Made by a program: the position numbers and the translations under genes
Notes under the pieces: model-generated
What the model was told of the DNA's origin: nothing
What the model saw: only the letters and a program-made list of their open reading frames with translations
The model's database searches: none
Source: an uncultured Isoptericola sp.
Lineage (GTDB): Bacteria > Actinomycetota > Actinomycetes > Actinomycetales > Cellulomonadaceae
Direction of reading: 5' to 3'
Assembly: GCA_947497265.1 (NCBI GenBank)
Contig: CANMFP010000004.1
Location: forward strand, 124,001 to 188,000
Length of the DNA stretch: 64,000 bases
Part shown: piece after piece, positions 32,532-41,359 of the stretch
How the letters are laid out: the number at the start of each line of letters is the position of its first letter
How positions within the stretch are numbered: the stretch's first letter is position 1

Positions 32532-32555
32532 GGGAAAGTGGGCGATCCGGGCGTG

Positions 32556-35500
32556 GTGTCCCCAAAGGCTGGGTCAGAGTCGATCAACGCCGGTAGTGCG
32601 TCGTTCGGAGCGAACGAGTGGCTCGTGGACGAGCTCTACGAGCAGTACCTGAAGGACAAGAACGCGGTCGATCCCGCGTGGTGGGACTTCTTCGCGGACT
32701 ACACGCCGGACGACTCGTCCGACGGTGCCGCGAGCACGGGCGAGAAGAAGGCCGCACCGGCCGAGCAGACCACCTCGGAGCCGGCCCGGAAGCAGCCGGC
32801 CGAGGGCGAGGCCACCGCGTCGACCCCCGCCTCGGGCACCGCGGCCGCCGAGGCGTCGCAGGCATCCGAGCCCGCCCCCGTGCCGGCCGACCCGGAGGTC
32901 TCCGCCGCCGCCGCGCCGGTCGCCGAGGCGCTGCCGTCGACCGCGCCGTACGCCGAGGTCGCCCGGTCCACGCCCAAGGACGAGGACGGCGAGGCCACGG
33001 ACGACGTCCAGAAGCTCCGCGGACCGGCGGCCCGGGTCGTGACCAACATGGAGGCGTCCATCGCGGTCCCGACGGCGACGTCGGTGCGCGCGGTGCCCGC
33101 CAAGCTGATGGTCGACAACCGCATCGTCATCAACAACCACCTCAAGCGCGGTCGCGGCGGCAAGATCTCCTTCACCCACCTCATCGGCTTCGCGCTGGTC
33201 GAGGCGCTGGCCGACATGCCGGTCATGAACGCCCACTACGAGGAGACGGACGGCAAGCCGCACATCGTGCAGCCGGCGCACGTCGGCTTCGGCCTGGCGA
33301 TCGACCTGGCCAAGCCCGACGGCACCCGCCAGCTCCTCGTGCCCAGCATCAAGAAGGCGGAGGAGATGGACTTCGCCGGCTTCTGGGCCGCCTACGAGGA
33401 GCTCGTGCGCAAGGCCCGCGGGGGCAAGCTCGGCATGGACGACTTCGCCGGCACGACCATCTCGCTGACCAACCCGGGCGGCATCGGCACGGTCCACTCC
33501 GTCCCCCGCCTCATGAAGGGCCAGGGAACCATCCTCGGCGTCGGGGCCATGGACTACCCCGCCGAGTTCGCGGGTGCCTCCGAGGAACGGCTCGCCCGAC
33601 TCGGGGTGTCCAAGGTCATGACGATCACGTCGACCTACGACCACCGCATCATCCAGGGTGCGCAGTCCGGCGAGTTCCTCAAGATCCTCAGCGGCAAGCT
33701 GCTCGGCCTGGACGGGTTCTACGACCGCGTCTTCGCTGCGCTGCGCGTGCCGTACGAGCCCGTGCGCTGGGTGCGCGACAACACCGTCGACGCCGAGGTG
33801 GAGGCGGCGAAGCCGGCCAAGATCGCCGAGCTCATCCACTCCTACCGCTCGCGCGGTCATCTCATGGCGGACACGGACCCGCTCGCCTACCGCCAGCGCA
33901 AGCACCACGACCTGGACATCCAGAACCACGGGCTGACGCTGTGGGACCTCGACCGGGTCTTCCCCACCGGTGGGTTCGGCGGGACGCCCAAGGCCACGCT
34001 CCGCGACACCCTCGGGCTGCTGCGCGACTCGTACTGCCGCTCGATCGGCATCGAGTACATGCACATCGCCGACCCTGCCCAGCGCAAGTGGCTGCAGGAC
34101 CGCCTCGAGCACGGCTACGCACGGACGCCGCGCGAGGACCAGCTGCGCATCCTGCGCCGACTCAACTCCGCCGAGGCGTTCGAGACGTTCCTGGCGACCA
34201 AGTACGTCGGGCAGAAGCGCTTCTCGCTGGAGGGCGGCGAGTCCGTCATCCCGCTGCTCGACGCGATCCTGTCGAAGTCGGCCGAGAACGGCCTCGACGA
34301 GGTCGGCATCGGCATGGCCCACCGCGGGCGCCTCAACGTCCTGGCGAACATCGCCGGCAAGAGCTACGGGCAGATCTTCAAGGAGTTCGAGGGGCAGATC
34401 GACCCGAAGTCCGTCCAGGGCTCCGGCGACGTCAAGTACCACCTCGGCACCGAGGGCACGTTCACCGCGGAGTCCGGTGCCACCACCAAGGTCTACCTCG
34501 CGGCCAACCCGTCCCACCTGGAGGCGGTGGACCCGGTGCTCGAGGGCATCGTGCGCGCCAAGCAGGACCGCATCGACCTCGGTGGCGACGGCTTCTCCGT
34601 GCTCCCGATCCTGGTGCACGGTGACGCGGCGTTCGCGGGCCAGGGTGTCGTGCCGGAGGTGCTGAACCTCGCCCAGCTGCGCGGCTACCGCACCGGCGGC
34701 ACCATCCACGTGGTCATCAACAACCAGGTCGGGTTCACCACCGGGCCGACGTCGTCGCGCTCGACGACCTACTCCACGGACGTCGCCAAGGGCTACCAGG
34801 TCCCGGTGCTGCACGTGAACGGCGACGACCCGGAGGCCTGCGTCCGCGTGGCCGAGCTCGCCTTCGCCTACCGCGAGCAGTTCGACCGCGACGTCATCAT
34901 CGACCTCGTGTGCTACCGCCGCCGCGGGCACAACGAGGGTGACGACCCGTCGATGACCCAGCCGCTGATGTACAACCTCATCGAGGCGAAGCAGTCGGTC
35001 CGCAAGCTCTACACGAAGAACCTCGTGGCCCGCGGTGACATCACGGTCGAGGAGGCGGAGCAGGCGCTCAAGGACTACCAGGCGCAGCTCGAGCGGGTCT
35101 TCACCGAGACCAAGGGCAGCGGGTACACGGCGCCCGACGGTGCCGAGGAGGTCGCCGGTCTGGAGCGGCCGGAGTCCCAGCGCGAGGACGCCGGGACGAT
35201 GGTCGGCTGGAAGACGTCGGTCCCCCACTCGGTGCTGGAGCGCGTGGGCGACGTCCACGTCTCGCCGCCCGAGGGCTTCAGCATCCACCCCAAGCTGGCG
35301 AAGATGCTGGAGAAGCGTCAGCTCATGTCCAAGGAGGGTGGCATCGACTGGGGCTTCGGCGAGCTCCTCGCCTTCGGCTCGCTGCTCATCGAGGGCACGC
35401 CGGTCCGGCTGGCCGGGCAGGACTCGCGCCGTGGCACCTTCGTCCAGCGGCACGCCGTCCTGCACGACCGCAACACCGGGGCCGAGTGGACGCCGCTGCT

Positions 35501-36371
35501 GTACCTGTCGGGCGACCAGGCCAAGTTCTGGGTCTACGACTCCTCGCTCAGCGAGTACGCCGCGCTCGGCTTCGAGTACGGCTACTCCGTCGAGCGCCCT
35601 GACGCCCTGGTGCTCTGGGAGGCACAGTTCGGCGACTTCGTCAACGGTGCCCAGACGGTGATCGACGAGTTCATCTCGTCCGCCGAGCAGAAGTGGGCGC
35701 AGAACTCGTCGGTCGTCATGCTGCTGCCCCACGGCTACGAGGGGCAGGGCCCGGACCACTCCTCGGCGCGGATCGAGCGGTTCCTGCAGCTCGCCGCGGA
35801 GAACAACATGACGATCGCCCAGCCGTCGACGCCGGCCTCGTACTTCCACCTGCTGCGCAAGCAGGCCTACGACCGGCCCCGCCGCCCGCTGGTGGTCCTG
35901 ACGCCGAAGCAGCTGCTGCGGCTGAAGGCCGCGGCCTCGGACGTCGAGGCTTTCACCACCGGCACGTTCGAGGCGGTGCTGGGCGACGTGGCCGTCGCCG
36001 CGGGCACGATCCGGCCGTCGGCCGTCGAGCGCGTGGTGCTCTGCACCGGGCGCGTCTACTACGACCTCGTCGCCGAGCGCGAGCGACGGGGGGACGAGGC
36101 GACCGCCATCATCCGGCTCGAGCAGCTCTACCCGTTCCCGGAGGAGCAGCTGCGGGACGAGCTCGCGAAGTACCCGGGCGCCGAGGTCGTGTGGGTCCAG
36201 GACGAGCCCCGCAACCAGGGCGCGTGGTGGTACCTCCACCTGGCCCTCCCGGAGGACATGCCGCGCGTCGACGTGATCTCCCGCCCGGCGTCCGCCTCCA
36301 CCGCCGCCGGCACGGCCAAGCGCCACAAGGAGGAGCAGACGGTGCTGCTCGACGAGGTCTTCACCCGCTGA
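32556..36371 (+). CDS. kgd: Multifunctional 2-oxoglutarate enzyme (E2-like/E1 fusion)
   Basis: Actinobacterial fusion that serves as E1 of 2-oxoglutarate dehydrogenase and can also act as a decarboxylase or carboligase. 1271 residues: a short N-terminal helix (FGANEWLVDELYEQYL, about 17-32), an Ala/Pro/Glu-rich linker (about 52-150), an acyltransferase domain with no lipoyl part (about 150-400, with DHRIIQGAQ near 361-369), then the thiamine-diphosphate E1 domains (GMAHRGRLNVLANIAG near 587, HGDAAFAGQGVV near 687). Start chosen as GTG 32556; GTG 32553 is adjacent, and an in-frame GTG at 32502 falls within the repeats. A perfect 22-bp hairpin closes the gene. Confidence 0.96.
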   Translation: MSPKAGSESINAGSASFGANEWLVDELYEQYLKDKNAVDPAWWDFFADYTPDDSSDGAASTGEKKAAPAEQTTSEPARKQPAEGEATASTPASGTAAAEASQASEPAPVPADPEVSAAAAPVAEALPSTAPYAEVARSTPKDEDGEATDDVQKLRGPAARVVTNMEASIAVPTATSVRAVPAKLMVDNRIVINNHLKRGRGGKISFTHLIGFALVEALADMPVMNAHYEETDGKPHIVQPAHVGFGLAIDLAKPDGTRQLLVPSIKKAEEMDFAGFWAAYEELVRKARGGKLGMDDFAGTTISLTNPGGIGTVHSVPRLMKGQGTILGVGAMDYPAEFAGASEERLARLGVSKVMTITSTYDHRIIQGAQSGEFLKILSGKLLGLDGFYDRVFAALRVPYEPVRWVRDNTVDAEVEAAKPAKIAELIHSYRSRGHLMADTDPLAYRQRKHHDLDIQNHGLTLWDLDRVFPTGGFGGTPKATLRDTLGLLRDSYCRSIGIEYMHIADPAQRKWLQDRLEHGYARTPREDQLRILRRLNSAEAFETFLATKYVGQKRFSLEGGESVIPLLDAILSKSAENGLDEVGIGMAHRGRLNVLANIAGKSYGQIFKEFEGQIDPKSVQGSGDVKYHLGTEGTFTAESGATTKVYLAANPSHLEAVDPVLEGIVRAKQDRIDLGGDGFSVLPILVHGDAAFAGQGVVPEVLNLAQLRGYRTGGTIHVVINNQVGFTTGPTSSRSTTYSTDVAKGYQVPVLHVNGDDPEACVRVAELAFAYREQFDRDVIIDLVCYRRRGHNEGDDPSMTQPLMYNLIEAKQSVRKLYTKNLVARGDITVEEAEQALKDYQAQLERVFTETKGSGYTAPDGAEEVAGLERPESQREDAGTMVGWKTSVPHSVLERVGDVHVSPPEGFSIHPKLAKMLEKRQLMSKEGGIDWGFGELLAFGSLLIEGTPVRLAGQDSRRGTFVQRHAVLHDRNTGAEWTPLLYLSGDQAKFWVYDSSLSEYAALGFEYGYSVERPDALVLWEAQFGDFVNGAQTVIDEFISSAEQKWAQNSSVVMLLPHGYEGQGPDHSSARIERFLQLAAENNMTIAQPSTPASYFHLLRKQAYDRPRRPLVVLTPKQLLRLKAAASDVEAFTTGTFEAVLGDVAVAAGTIRPSAVERVVLCTGRVYYDLVAERERRGDEATAIIRLEQLYPFPEEQLRDELAKYPGAEVVWVQDEPRNQGAWWYLHLALPEDMPRVDVISRPASASTAAGTAKRHKEEQTVLLDEVFTR

Positions 36372-36378
36372 GGCCCGC

Positions 36379-36429
36379 ACGACGAGAGGCCCCGGTCACG
36401 CCGAGCGCGTGACCGGGGCCTCTCGTCGT
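36379..36429. terminator. Bidirectional hairpin terminator between kgd and the aldo/keto reductase gene
   Basis: Perfect 22-base arms (36379-36400 and 36408-36429, starting ACGACGAGAGGCCCCGGTCA) with a 7-base loop, eight bases past the kgd stop. The convergent neighbour gene ends at 36443, so it can serve both. Confidence 0.9.
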
Positions 36430-36442
36430 CAGCGACGGTGGT

Positions 36443-37438
36443 CTACCACCGGTCGTGGACGTGCTCGCTGATCAGCTCGTCGTAGAGCTCCCGCACGCCG
36501 GAGACGAAGAGCGGTCCCAGCACGTCGGCGTCGCCCGCGGCCGCGTTGAGGCGTGCCTGCTCCGGGTTGCGCGCCCCAGGGATCACGGTCGAGACGCCCG
36601 CACGCTGCCACACCCACGCGAGCGCGGCCTGGGCGGGCGTCAGGTCCTGCTGCAGGGCCGACGCGACCAGGGCCGAGAACCGCTGCGCCGCCTCGACGCC
36701 CGCCTCGAACGGCACGCCGGAGAACGTCTCACCGACGTCGAAGGCCTCGCCGGACCGGTTGAACGTGCGGTGGTCGTTCTCCGCGAACGTCGTGTCCTTC
36801 GTGTAGCGCCCGGAGAGCAGTCCGGAGGCGAGCGGCACCCGGGCGATGATCCCGACGCCCGCCTCGGAGGCCGCCGGCAGGACGTCCTCGAGCGGCTTGT
36901 GCCGGAACGCGTTGAGGATGATCTGCACGGTCGCGACGCCGGGACGGGCGATGGCGGTCAGCGCCTCGTCGACCGTCTCCACGGAGACGCCGTAGGCCGC
37001 GATCGCCTGCTCCTCGACCAGGGTGTCGAGCGCGTCGTACACCTCGTCGTCGGAGTAGACGGCCGTCGGCGGGCAGTGCAGCTGCACCAGGTCCAGCCGG
37101 TCGACACCCAGGTTCCGCCGCGACCGGTCGGTCCACTCGCGAAAGTTCGGCAGCACGTAGTTCTCCGGCACCTGGTCCGCTCGACGGCCCATCTTGGTCG
37201 CCACGGTGATGCCCTCGCCAGGATGGTCCGCGAGGAACCGCCCCAGCGCCTGTTCGCTCCGGCCGTCGCCGTACACGTCGGCGGTGTCGTAGAAGCTGAC
37301 CCCGGCCTCCAGCGACGCCTCGAGCACGGCCCGCGACTCGTCGTCGCCGACCTCGCCCCAGTCCGCGCCGAGCTGCCAGGTTCCCAGGCCGACCACCGAC
37401 ACCATCCGTCCGGTCCGGCCGAGTACCCGCTGATCCAT
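36443..37438 (-). CDS. Aldo/keto reductase
   Basis: 331-residue NADPH-dependent oxidoreductase with a TIM-barrel fold. The catalytic tetrad region is visible: DTADVYGDGRSEQALG (Asp, Tyr), VATKMGRR (Lys), and HCPPT (His, in LVQLHCPP). The cofactor-binding end is VIPGARNPEQARLNAAA. The type fits the YghZ/general-stress-like group, but the substrate is unknown. The ATG at 37438 has GAGGGG about seven bases upstream. It is a single gene convergent with kgd. Confidence 0.93.
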   Translation of the reverse strand: MDQRVLGRTGRMVSVVGLGTWQLGADWGEVGDDESRAVLEASLEAGVSFYDTADVYGDGRSEQALGRFLADHPGEGITVATKMGRRADQVPENYVLPNFREWTDRSRRNLGVDRLDLVQLHCPPTAVYSDDEVYDALDTLVEEQAIAAYGVSVETVDEALTAIARPGVATVQIILNAFRHKPLEDVLPAASEAGVGIIARVPLASGLLSGRYTKDTTFAENDHRTFNRSGEAFDVGETFSGVPFEAGVEAAQRFSALVASALQQDLTPAQAALAWVWQRAGVSTVIPGARNPEQARLNAAAGDADVLGPLFVSGVRELYDELISEHVHDRW

Positions 37439-37507
37439 GTGAATTCCCCTCTGAAGTGACCACCACACGGTACGCGGACGTGGGCCCATCGGCGCGGCGA
37501 CTACGGT

Positions 37508-38446
37508 GTGACCGTGAACACGACCTCGAACCCCGCTGCGCCCGAGGCGCCGTCGGGCACCCAGTACCGCCTCACCGCCGGGACGCACGCCGCCACGATC
37601 ACCGAGGTCGGCGCCATGGTCCGGGAGTACACGGTGGGCGGGCGCGACGTCTTCGTCCCGTTCGACGAGGCGGAACCGGCGCCCGTCTTCAACGCCGCCG
37701 TGCTGCTGCCCTGGCCCAACCGCCTCCGGGACGGCCGCTACCAGGCCGACGGCGCGACCCACCAGCTCGCGGTGAGCGAGCCGGACCGTGGCACGGCTCT
37801 GCACGGGCTCGGCTGCTGGTACCGCTGGACCCCCGTCGAGGTGTCCGAGGACTCGGTGACGCTCGAGCTCGCCCTGCCGGCCCAGAAGGGCTGGCCGTTC
37901 CAGCTCACGAGCCAGGTCCGGTACTCCCTCGACGCCGAGCACGGCCTGGAGGTGCGCGTGACGACCCGCAACGTCGGCAGCGGCACCGCGCCCTACGGCG
38001 TGGGCTTCCACCCGTGGCTGTCCCCCGGCGGCGCCGACCTCGACATGTGCACCGTCCGGTTGGATGCCACCGAGCACGTGCGCGTCGACGAGCGCCTGCT
38101 GCCCACCGGCGTCGAGCCCGTCACCGGGGACCACGACCTGCGCGAGACCCGTTCCCTCGCGGGCCTGGACCTCGACGACGCCTGGGTCGGCGCGACGCGC
38201 GACGCCGACGGCCTCTCGTGGTGCCTCCTCGGCTGCCCCGACGGCCGGACCCCCGCGGTCTGGATGGACGACTCGATGGACTGCTGGCAGGTGTGCTCCG
38301 CGGACCACATCGCCGGGCACCGCCGGCTGGGCCTCGCCGCCGAGCCGATGAGCTGCTACGCCGACGCCTTCAACACCGGTGACCGGCTGGTGCGCCTGTC
38401 CCCCGGCGACTCGCACACCGTGCGCTGGGGTGCGACGCTGCGCTGA
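37508..38446 (+). CDS. Aldose 1-epimerase family protein
   Basis: Galactose-mutarotase-fold protein of 312 residues. Expected catalytic residues can be placed: LLPWPNRLRDGRY (substrate arginine), HGLGCWYRW (first histidine), PYGVGFHPWLSP (second histidine) and a late glutamate in GLAAEPMSCYADAFNTG. It could act on glucose, galactose or a hexose-6-phosphate. A TACGGT -10-like box at 37502-37507 sits right before the first GTG, so a GTG at 37514 (two residues shorter, leaderless) is also likely. It is divergent from the aldo/keto reductase gene. Confidence 0.9.
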   Translation: MTVNTTSNPAAPEAPSGTQYRLTAGTHAATITEVGAMVREYTVGGRDVFVPFDEAEPAPVFNAAVLLPWPNRLRDGRYQADGATHQLAVSEPDRGTALHGLGCWYRWTPVEVSEDSVTLELALPAQKGWPFQLTSQVRYSLDAEHGLEVRVTTRNVGSGTAPYGVGFHPWLSPGGADLDMCTVRLDATEHVRVDERLLPTGVEPVTGDHDLRETRSLAGLDLDDAWVGATRDADGLSWCLLGCPDGRTPAVWMDDSMDCWQVCSADHIAGHRRLGLAAEPMSCYADAFNTGDRLVRLSPGDSHTVRWGATLR

Positions 38447-38623
38447 GCGGTGCCCGGGGGGTATCAGCGTGGACGCAGGGCTCTCCCTCGTCCTGGCGGG
38501 CGCGACCCGGGTGGTCGAGCGGGCCGCCAGGACGCGCTACCGGACGGCGTGGGATCATGCGGTGCCGCGTCCGAGCACGGAACAATGGCGGCGCCAACGG
38601 GAACAGCAGGGTGGTGAAGGTTC

Positions 38624-39235
38624 GTGACGGAGCGCGAGGTGCGCATCTGTGTGGTGGGCGACGAGCTCGGCGTGGGCGTCGGGGACGCCCGTGCCCTGGG
38701 CTGGACGGGCCGGGTGCTCGCGCGGACCAGGTTCGACCGGCCGGCGATGTCGTTCGTCCTCGCCGTGCCCGGGGAGACGACGTCGGCCCTCGGCGCGCGC
38801 TGGGAGTCCGAGACGGAGTCCCGCTTCGGCCCTGAGTCGACCCACGACAACCGCCTCGTGGTCGCGCTGGGCCGGCACGACCTGGACGCCGACCTCTCCG
38901 TGGCGCGGTCGCGGCTGAACCTGGCGAACATCCTCGACGTGGCCGACAACCGCCGGCTGGCGACGTTCGTCGTCGGGCCCCCGCCCGGACGTCCCGAGGA
39001 CGGCGACCGCATCGCCGAGCTCTCGGCGGCGTTCGCGGACGTCGCGAACCGGCGCCGCGTGCCCTACGTGGACACGTACACACCGCTCGCCCAGCACGAG
39101 CAGTGGCTGGCCGATCTCGCGACGACGGGGGCGACCTATCCCGGCCAGGCCGGCTACGGGCTCATGGCGTGGCTCGTGCTGCACACGGGGTGGCACGCCT
39201 GGCTGGGACTGCCGAACGACGCCGACGGCTCGTGA
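38624..39235 (+). CDS. SGNH/GDSL-like protein with Glu at the nucleophile position
   Basis: 203 residues with the layout of an SGNH hydrolase: block I VVGDELGVGVGDARALGW near 10-27, block III-like VVALGRHDLDAD, and a C-terminal His-containing end (LVLHTGWHAWLGL). The nucleophile position reads GDEL, with Glu14, where active enzymes have GDS. Block III has His instead of the usual Gly-x-Asn order. It may be an inactive relative or use different chemistry. GTG start with GAAGG upstream. Its stop lies three bases from the convergent DUF4097 gene. Confidence 0.75.
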   Translation: MTEREVRICVVGDELGVGVGDARALGWTGRVLARTRFDRPAMSFVLAVPGETTSALGARWESETESRFGPESTHDNRLVVALGRHDLDADLSVARSRLNLANILDVADNRRLATFVVGPPPGRPEDGDRIAELSAAFADVANRRRVPYVDTYTPLAQHEQWLADLATTGATYPGQAGYGLMAWLVLHTGWHAWLGLPNDADGS

Positions 39236-39238
39236 CCG

Positions 39239-40033
39239 TCAGCCGCGCGAGACGATGACGCGCGCGGAGGTGACGTTCGCCGTCAGGTAGGCGACGTTCC
39301 CCTCGCCCGTCGCGGAGCGGTCGACGGCGAGGGTCCGCGCCGTCGAGGGCTGCACCTCGCCGTCGAGCACCACCTGCCCGGCCGCTCCACGTACCTTGAG
39401 GCTGACCTCGACGTCCGGATCGAGCCGCAGCGCCACGTCGCCCGAGACGGTCTTGGCCGTCACCATCGGCGCGGTCCCGGTCGCGGTGACCGCCACCGCC
39501 CCGGAGACGGTGCTGGCCGAGACCCGGCCCAGGGCGCCGTCGACCGCGAGCGCCCCGGAGACGACCTGCGCCGAGACGTCACCGGTGTGGCCCGAGGCCG
39601 CGACGTCGCCCGACACGGACCTGAGGTAGAGCGAGCCGCTCGTGTCGCTGGTCCGGATCGCGCCCGTGACGGACTTGACGACGGTCCCGGTGGTGCCGCG
39701 GACGTCGATGTCGGCCTCCGCGGTGCCGACGTCGACGCTGACACCCGGCGGCACGACGAGCCGCACGACGGCGCGCTCGGAGTCTCCCAGGGACTTGACC
39801 CGCGCGACGAACGCCTCGACCCGCGACCGTTCGTAGGCCACCCGGAGCCGGTCGCCCTCGCGCACCACCTGCAAGGGCTTCTTGCCGACCTCGACGATCT
39901 CCAGGACGGTCCGTCCGGCGGCGGGGTCCACGACGACGTCCACCCGGCCGCCCTGCATCCGCAGGGACGCCGCGACGACCCTGCCCACGTCGAGGGTCTG
40001 CGGGGCGGCGACCGCCCAGGACTCGTTGCTCAT
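39239..40033 (-). CDS. DUF4097 family beta-helix protein
   Basis: 264 residues, with no membrane segment or signal peptide. The central part (about 85-215) repeats short strands of the type VRGTTGTVVKSVTGAIRTSD, VSGDVAASGHTGDV and VSGALAVDGALGRV, the right-handed beta-solenoid pattern of the DUF4097 (putative adhesin) family. The function is unknown; in other bacteria members sit near envelope-stress regulators. GGAGG precedes the ATG. It is divergent from the bL37 gene. Confidence 0.85.
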   Translation of the reverse strand: MSNESWAVAAPQTLDVGRVVAASLRMQGGRVDVVVDPAAGRTVLEIVEVGKKPLQVVREGDRLRVAYERSRVEAFVARVKSLGDSERAVVRLVVPPGVSVDVGTAEADIDVRGTTGTVVKSVTGAIRTSDTSGSLYLRSVSGDVAASGHTGDVSAQVVSGALAVDGALGRVSASTVSGAVAVTATGTAPMVTAKTVSGDVALRLDPDVEVSLKVRGAAGQVVLDGEVQPSTARTLAVDRSATGEGNVAYLTANVTSARVIVSRG

Positions 40034-40133
40034 GGTGCCTCCGTGGTGCCGGACCGCCAGGGCGCCGCGATGGCGACCGCCCGTGTGGGATCATGGAGCG
40101 ACCCCCCGTCAACCTTCTCCCGAGGAGACAGCC

Positions 40134-40208
40134 ATGAGCAAGCGCGGAAGCAAGCGGCGCGGCCGCAAGAGCAAGGCCGCCAACCACGGCAAGCGCCCCA
40201 ACGCCTGA
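40134..40208 (+). CDS. Ribosomal protein bL37-like 24-residue protein
   Basis: Very basic 24-residue protein opening MSKRGSKRRGRKSKAANHGK and ending RPNA. Size, composition and the ANHGKRPNA end match bL37, the small large-subunit protein described in mycobacterial ribosomes. GAGGAG lies seven bases before the ATG, and a 12-bp perfect terminator follows. It is too short for normal ORF thresholds, so it is easily missed. Confidence 0.85.
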   Translation: MSKRGSKRRGRKSKAANHGKRPNA

Positions 40209-40233
40209 GCCGCCGGGCCTGAGCCGAACGGAA

Positions 40234-40260
40234 GGGCCGGACCCCACGGGGGTCCGGCCC
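40234..40260 (+). terminator. Terminator of the bL37 gene
   Basis: Perfect 12-base arms GGGCCGGACCCC/GGGGTCCGGCCC with a three-base loop, followed by TTCGTCGTCC. It lies 26 bases past the bL37 stop. Confidence 0.85.
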
Positions 40261-40269
40261 TTCGTCGTC

Positions 40270-40306
40270 CCCTGCCGCGTCCGGCGGTCCGCCGGACGCG
40301 GCAGGG
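40270..40306 (-). terminator. Terminator of sigR-rsrA
   Basis: An 18-bp near-continuous palindrome (CCCTGCCGCGTCCGGC and its complement, tight loop around 40288) directly abutting the rsrA stop. It lies back to back with the bL37 terminator, so each convergent unit has its own. Confidence 0.8.
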
Positions 40307-40588
40307 TCAGTCAGCCACTGCCATGACCGTGATCTGCTCATGGATGCGCACGCGCAGCTCCGCGGGGGCCCGCTCGGCGCACGACCGCTTGACCAGCTTC
40401 TTGACGAGCTCCTCGAGGCTGAGCTCGGCCAGGCACGGCGAGCAGTGCGCCACGTGGGCGCGCATGCGGTGCTCGTCGTCCGGCGTCATCTCGGAGTCGA
40501 GGTACTCGTACAGGTGCGTGAGGATGTGCTGACAGTCGCTCTCGCCCTCCGCGGGCTCGTGCGGGACCGGCGTGATGTCGGCGTTCAT
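40307..40588 (-). CDS. rsrA: Zinc anti-sigma factor RsrA
   Basis: Redox-sensing anti-sigma factor that holds SigR until disulfide stress oxidises it and zinc is lost. 93 residues with the ZAS motif His45-x3-Cys49-x2-Cys52 (HVAHCSPC) and Cys19 exactly 26 residues before the histidine, the same spacing as in Streptomyces RsrA. A further cysteine is at 70. It starts in a four-base overlap with the sigR stop (ATGA), ensuring matched synthesis. Confidence 0.95.
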   Translation of the reverse strand: MNADITPVPHEPAEGESDCQHILTHLYEYLDSEMTPDDEHRMRAHVAHCSPCLAELSLEELVKKLVKRSCAERAPAELRVRIHEQITVMAVAD

Positions 40589-41247
40589 GACTTCCCTCCG
40601 CGTGCTGCTGCCAGGCCCCGGTCCGCGGCGTAGTCGGCGAGCAGCTCGCGCAGCTGGCGTCGTCCACGGTGCAGCCGGGACATCACCGTCCCGATCGGTG
40701 TCCCCATGATCTCGGCGATCTCCTTGTACGGGAAGCCCTCGACGTCGGCGTAGTACACGACCATGCGGCGGTCCTCGGGCAGCTCGGCGAGCGCCCGCTT
40801 CACGTCGGAGTCGGGGAGGCGGTCGAGCGCCTCCACCTCTGCCGAGCGCAGCCCCTGCGAGGTGTGCGTCGCGGCTCGCGCGATCTGCCAGTCCTCGATG
40901 TCCTCCGTCTGCGACTGCTGGGGCTGTCGTTGCTTCTTGCGGTAGTTGTTGATGAAGGTGTTCGTGAGGATGCGGTACAGCCAGGCCTTGAGGTTCGTCC
41001 CGGGCTTGTACTGGTGGAACGCCGCGAAGGCCTTCGCGAACGTCTCCTGCACGAGGTCCTCGGCATCGGCAGGGTTGCGCGTCATGCGCAGGGCGGCCGA
41101 GTAGAGCTGGTCGAGGTACTGCAACGCGTCACGCTCGAAGCGCGCGGCGCGGTCCGCCGTCGTCTCCTCCGGGGCGCGTTCGGTGTCCTCGCCGATCTCG
41201 TCCGCGGTCGGGTGCGCACCTGCTGTGCGCTCGGTCTCGTCGGTCAT
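40585..41247 (-). CDS. sigR: ECF sigma factor SigR (RpoE-like, group ECF12 type)
   Basis: Sigma factor of the thiol-oxidative stress response. 220 residues: region 2 (about 40-108, with [20 protein letters not shown] and [16 protein letters not shown]) and region 4 (about 155-205, ending [20 protein letters not shown]). The N-terminal 35 residues are acidic and variable. The start is the ATG at 41247, though the frame is open upstream. A consensus SigR promoter lies 73 bases before it, so the gene is probably autoregulated. Confidence 0.95.
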   Translation of the reverse strand: MTDETERTAGAHPTADEIGEDTERAPEETTADRAARFERDALQYLDQLYSAALRMTRNPADAEDLVQETFAKAFAAFHQYKPGTNLKAWLYRILTNTFINNYRKKQRQPQQSQTEDIEDWQIARAATHTSQGLRSAEVEALDRLPDSDVKRALAELPEDRRMVVYYADVEGFPYKEIAEIMGTPIGTVMSRLHRGRRQLRELLADYAADRGLAAARGGKS

Positions 41248-41319
41248 CACCGTCGAGCCTAGTTCAGCCGGCGCGACGGCGGCCGGTCGTTCTGGTGCAA
41301 GCGTGGCCACGATGGGTGC

Positions 41320-41346
41320 AACGACCCGAGGTCCGGTCCCATTCCC
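41320..41346 (-). promoter_or_regulatory. SigR-dependent promoter of sigR-rsrA
   Basis: GGGAAT (41346-41341) and GTT (41322-41320) on the minus strand, with 18 bases between them: an exact match to the SigR consensus GGAAT-N18-GTT known from Streptomyces and the SigH regulon of mycobacteria. It lies between the stop of the GlxA-type gene and sigR. Confidence 0.85.
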
Positions 41347-41359
41347 GGCGCCTCGCGGA

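Noticed and set aside
32502-32555. Upstream GTG start for kgd inside the 13-mer repeats
   Set aside because: The residues it would add are translated repeats with no family likeness; no ribosome binding site precedes it.
32574-36380. A 1268-codon open frame antisense to kgd
   Set aside because: It has no family signature, its composition (Arg/Leu/Val/His-rich) is that of a high-GC shadow frame, and the plus-strand kgd has unmistakable motifs throughout.
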